The position numbers were made by a program, and so were the translations under genes. The notes under the pieces were generated by a model. The model was given only the letters and a program-made list of their open reading frames with translations, was not told the origin of the DNA and searched no databases. A stretch of 64,000 nucleotides of DNA from Zonotrichia leucophrys gambelii. Lineage: Eukaryota > Chordata > Aves > Passeriformes > Passerellidae. How positions within the stretch are numbered: position 1 is the stretch's first letter; each line of letters begins with the position of its first letter. The DNA lies in the NCBI RefSeq assembly GCF_028769735.1, contig NC_088171.1, positions 131,891,533-131,955,532 of the forward strand. Direction: 5' to 3'. This document shows, one piece after another, positions 61,322 to 64,000 of the stretch.

Positions 61322-63835
61322 GTAAGCTGTTAGCATTGTACTAAGAGTATCTGTACTAATCTAACAACTGCTGCTCTCCTAACATCTCATGTCTTTTTAC
61401 TCTTTGCAGTAGCCGTTTGCAGGCCAAACAGCAGCAGCCACTGTCCTGTCCAGAAGAGACTCCACAAGAACTGCAAGCACTAGATTATCTCCAGACCAGA
61501 AAAAGGAGAACAGCAGAGGTGAGCAATTTGAGCATCTTGGAAAGTTGGATGATACTGAAAGCTCTCCAGTGCATTTGGATGGGACAGTCTTTACTTTGCC
61601 GTGTTACAAAGTGCAAGGCAGGGGTAGCAAGAGATTTTCTGAGCTGTAGGAGGGTGTGCTGGTCACTGTCAGTGTATTGATGTGTCTCTCTTTTCAGCAG
61701 GAGATTAAGAAAAGAGAAGATGGAAAAATTGCAAAAAAACATCAATACGAAATTAAGGTAATTCAATTGTGAATACCATTTCAAATTAGGTAAGGGAGTC
61801 TGGTTTGTGTTGGTAGGTGTGAAATCACGCATTCCACACCAGAAAGTATTGAATAGGGGAAGTTTGTATTTTTAGATATTAGAAACTATGGGAGCTTAGC
61901 ACCTTTTTATCTGTTTTACACGACTTGATTGCAGATAAAAGATCCTTCAATGTAAAAGCCACTGGCAGAGTAAGATTAAGTGAAAAAAAGAGAATGACCC
62001 CTGATATTTCAGAACAATTCCATATGCAGAGCAGGTTAGGCCTAGAGGCAAGTCTAAACAAGATCACTGCCCTTGTTTTAACTTCAGGTGTGGTTTCATG
62101 GCCATTTAGTTGAGATTCATAACCATGCAGGCCATCTTTAGTTTCATATAACAGTTCTTTTGATTATTTAAATCAATTTAGGAATGTGTTTTTACTAACA
62201 CAGTAAGCTCTTAAAACTGACAGGCCTTATGGTTTTCTGTTGTAAAGCAGACTAGTAAAATATTATAACTTTCTCTTGCGAATAATATTGTTTGTAATTA
62301 CTCTGTTTGTAAAGTGAATGAGACTAACAGCTATGGTGAAGCAAAACTCTTCTGATTGTGAAGTTGTCTTTGTAAATCTTGAGTAGGGAGAAATGCTGCA
62401 TAAGTATTTCAGCTGTACCTGGGGTGAAACTTAAGTGTTTCAACTTTGCTGAAAGGGGGAAATCCTGTGTCCCTGTCTCCCTGTCTCTTCTTCCTTGAAG
62501 GGCTGTGCAATCCATCTCCAGCCTTGTTGCATTCCTTGAACAAAGCAGTAGGCAGGTTCATCTTGCTAATTTGGCATTAGAAAATAAGTTAAAGTTCTGC
62601 CAGGTTAGTGAATTAAGTCAACCCAGCAGAGGGTCTGGCAAGCATTGGAGTGGAACTTGGGCAGTGAGGCTCACAGGAGAGAAGGAGCAGTGGGACCTCC
62701 CTTTTCTGTTGGTTGTGTTCGTTAAGGTCAGTTCTGCTGGGGTATGTAACTTCACTCTTGGGGTACTTCAGTCTGGCTATAAATAGGTTTGGATATACTG
62801 AGGAATCCTGTGTAGCTTACCTTGCAAGTCAGCTGTATAGGAAAAGCTTCTGTGTTCAGGGACAAGCGTTGCCATTTTTTGTGACTGGGATTCCCTCTCA
62901 ACTCCACAGGGAATAATTTAGGTTGTGTGACACCATTTTGAAGGCTGTCAGCCATTACAGCATTGCATGTGCTCCAGGGATTTGATACCCCCTTACTCAT
63001 TGGTTACCTACAACCAAATAAGCATTAGTGAAACAAGTTACAGTTAACCAAAGTAATTTAGAATTCCTTCTCTAAGGCTTTCAGCAGGAATACCTTTGCA
63101 GTCTTCTCATTTGGAGTCACTGCATCCCATATTTGGCATTGGCAAGCTGAGAGAGAGTTCACAGCTGCTGCTTGCTCAGTGGGTATCTAGCTCTGGAGCT
63201 GAGATGGGTGGCTCCTCTCTGGAGCACTAAACTGGAAGATAACAAGTTGCTGAATTTCCACTGAGAGACAGTAAAACCTCCACCCCCTCCTTTCTTTTCC
63301 TCTGAATAGATAAGTAGATTGGACTAGTAACCTAATGTCCTGTGTTTTAGTAGCAATTAATATCTTTGCCTTTTGTACTGTAACTGAGCTTTTCAAGCAA
63401 TGGATAGGCTACTTGTGGGTTCATAAACTAAAGATGGTCATCTTCCTCAAAGCTGAGTTCCCAAATGCATCCAATTTATTTATATATGTTCCATCTTGGC
63501 TGATGGAAGGTTTTGTTGGCATTTAATTTTCTTCTTTCTTGGTTTCAGTACTTGAATCAATGCTGAGATCTAGAAAGACCAATGTACATTACATATATTG
63601 TTGCTGTTACTGTAATCTACTTATTGCCTTTCTTGCTCTTACAGTAAACACAGCATTTAAAAGACACCTTGTTTATTTTGCAGAGTTGTTGGCCCCCCAC
63701 AATAACAGGAGGCATCTCACCTTGCATAATTATTGAAACACCTCACAAAGAATCAGTAACCACTGACTTCTCAAGATTCAAAAAATACAGATTCAGGAAC
63801 CTCTTCATAAATCCATCTCCTTTGCCAGAACTCAA
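61308..63835 (+). CDS. CCNE2: CCNE2, cyclin E2 (N-terminal part; rest off window)
   Basis: Coding exons 61308-61321, 61410-61518, 61698-61757 and 63684-63835 join in frame to 335 nt (about 112 residues of some 400). The protein opens MSRRSSRLQAKQQQP, has a basic RKRR nuclear-signal-like cluster, then KKHQYEIKSCWPP, GGISPCIIIETPHKE, DFSRFKKYRFRNLFINPSPL; this is clearly cyclin E2, not cyclin E1. Cyclin E2 activates CDK2 at G1/S and is degraded through Fbw7. The cyclin box, CDK2-contact region and C-terminal phosphodegron lie beyond the right edge. The start is the conserved MSRRSSRL in exon 2. Confidence 0.96.
61410..61518 (+). CDS. CCNE2: CCNE2 coding exon 3
   Basis: 109 nt. Acceptor CTCTTTGCAG|TAGCCG, donor GCAGAG|GTGAGC. 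It completes Ser and encodes SRLQAKQQQPLSCPEETPQE and continues to TRKRRTAE. The region after the first 10 residues is poorly conserved with human, as expected for the disordered N-terminus. Confidence 0.93.
61698..61757 (+). CDS. CCNE2: CCNE2 coding exon 4
   Basis: 60 nt (20 codons). It encodes QEIKKREDGKIAKKHQYEIK, matching human QDVKKRREEVTKKHQYEI. The tandem acceptor TTTCAGCAG allows an alternative start at 61701 that drops the Gln. Donor AAG|GTAATT. Confidence 0.92.
61758..63683 (+). other. CCNE2: CCNE2 intron 4
   Basis: 1.9 kb with no recognised repeat or nested gene. Confidence 0.7.
63684..63835 (+). CDS. CCNE2: CCNE2 coding exon 5
   Basis: 152 nt. Acceptor TTATTTTGCAG|AGTTGTTGG, donor CTCAA|GTAAGT. 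It encodes SCWPPTITGGISPCIIIETP and continues to NLFINPSPLPEL, nearly identical to human. The Asn/Ser codon at the end is split and continues off window. Confidence 0.95.
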
Positions 63836-64000
63836 GTAAGTTTAACAGAGGCAGTAATTGTTAATGTGTGAACTACTCTAATAAAATCTTGTTATATGTG
63901 CTTATGTAATACATACCTCTACTTGTCTCCTCATCTCACAAAAGATTTTATGTACAAGCAAAAGAAAGAAATTCTTGAGTTTGGTTGTTTGAATATTTTT

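Noticed and set aside
1..64000. tRNA, rRNA, CRISPR, phage or operon-like systems
   Set aside because: No cloverleaf, repeat-spacer array or tightly packed open frames; the window is ordinary vertebrate DNA.

Overview
This 64 kb window is bird nuclear DNA, most likely from a songbird. Three vertebrate genes have short introns and CpG-island promoters. The interspersed repeats are mostly 5'-truncated CR1 LINEs, with solo LTRs of the endogenous-retrovirus types common in birds. I see no bacterial, viral or organellar gene block, and no tRNA, rRNA or CRISPR array. The songbird assignment rests on the look of the LTRs and is an inference.

Layout. (1) Positions 1-18.4 kb hold NDUFAF6 on the minus strand (complex I assembly factor). 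Seven coding exons are present and the last ones lie beyond the left edge. The stretch past exon 7 carries a complete 1352-bp solo LTR with a 5-bp target duplication. (2) Positions 18.6-37.4 kb are an intergenic gap between two divergent promoters. It holds CR1 fragments, a 217-bp LTR-type element with a 5-bp target duplication, hairpins, and one exon-like island at 27.2 kb. (3) Positions 37.4-49.4 kb hold TP53INP1 on the plus strand, with a CpG-island promoter, a non-coding first exon, three coding exons (236 aa) and a 3' UTR of about 3.2 kb ending near an AATAAA signal. (4) Positions 49.4-59.1 kb are intergenic, with a pile-up of nested CR1 copies in both orientations, including a 2.5-kb copy carrying decayed endonuclease and [20 protein letters not shown] regions. 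(5) From 59.1 kb to the right edge is CCNE2 (cyclin E2) on the plus strand: CpG island, TATA box, E2F-like palindrome, non-coding exon 1, and coding exons through about residue 112, then cut by the window edge.

The gene order and divergent orientation NDUFAF6 / TP53INP1 / CCNE2 match, from memory, the human 8q22.1 arrangement. The three genes are not a pathway: one serves mitochondrial complex I assembly, one p53-linked stress and autophagy, one S-phase entry. Exon boundaries were worked out by hand from splice signals and reading-frame continuity against remembered human proteins; UTR boundaries are approximate. No convincing new system was found. The most useful unusual items are a GC-AG intron in NDUFAF6, twin CTCF-like motifs at its promoter, two LTR insertions with intact target duplications, tandem NAGNAG acceptors in TP53INP1 and CCNE2, and the opposed CR1 pieces at 50 kb.
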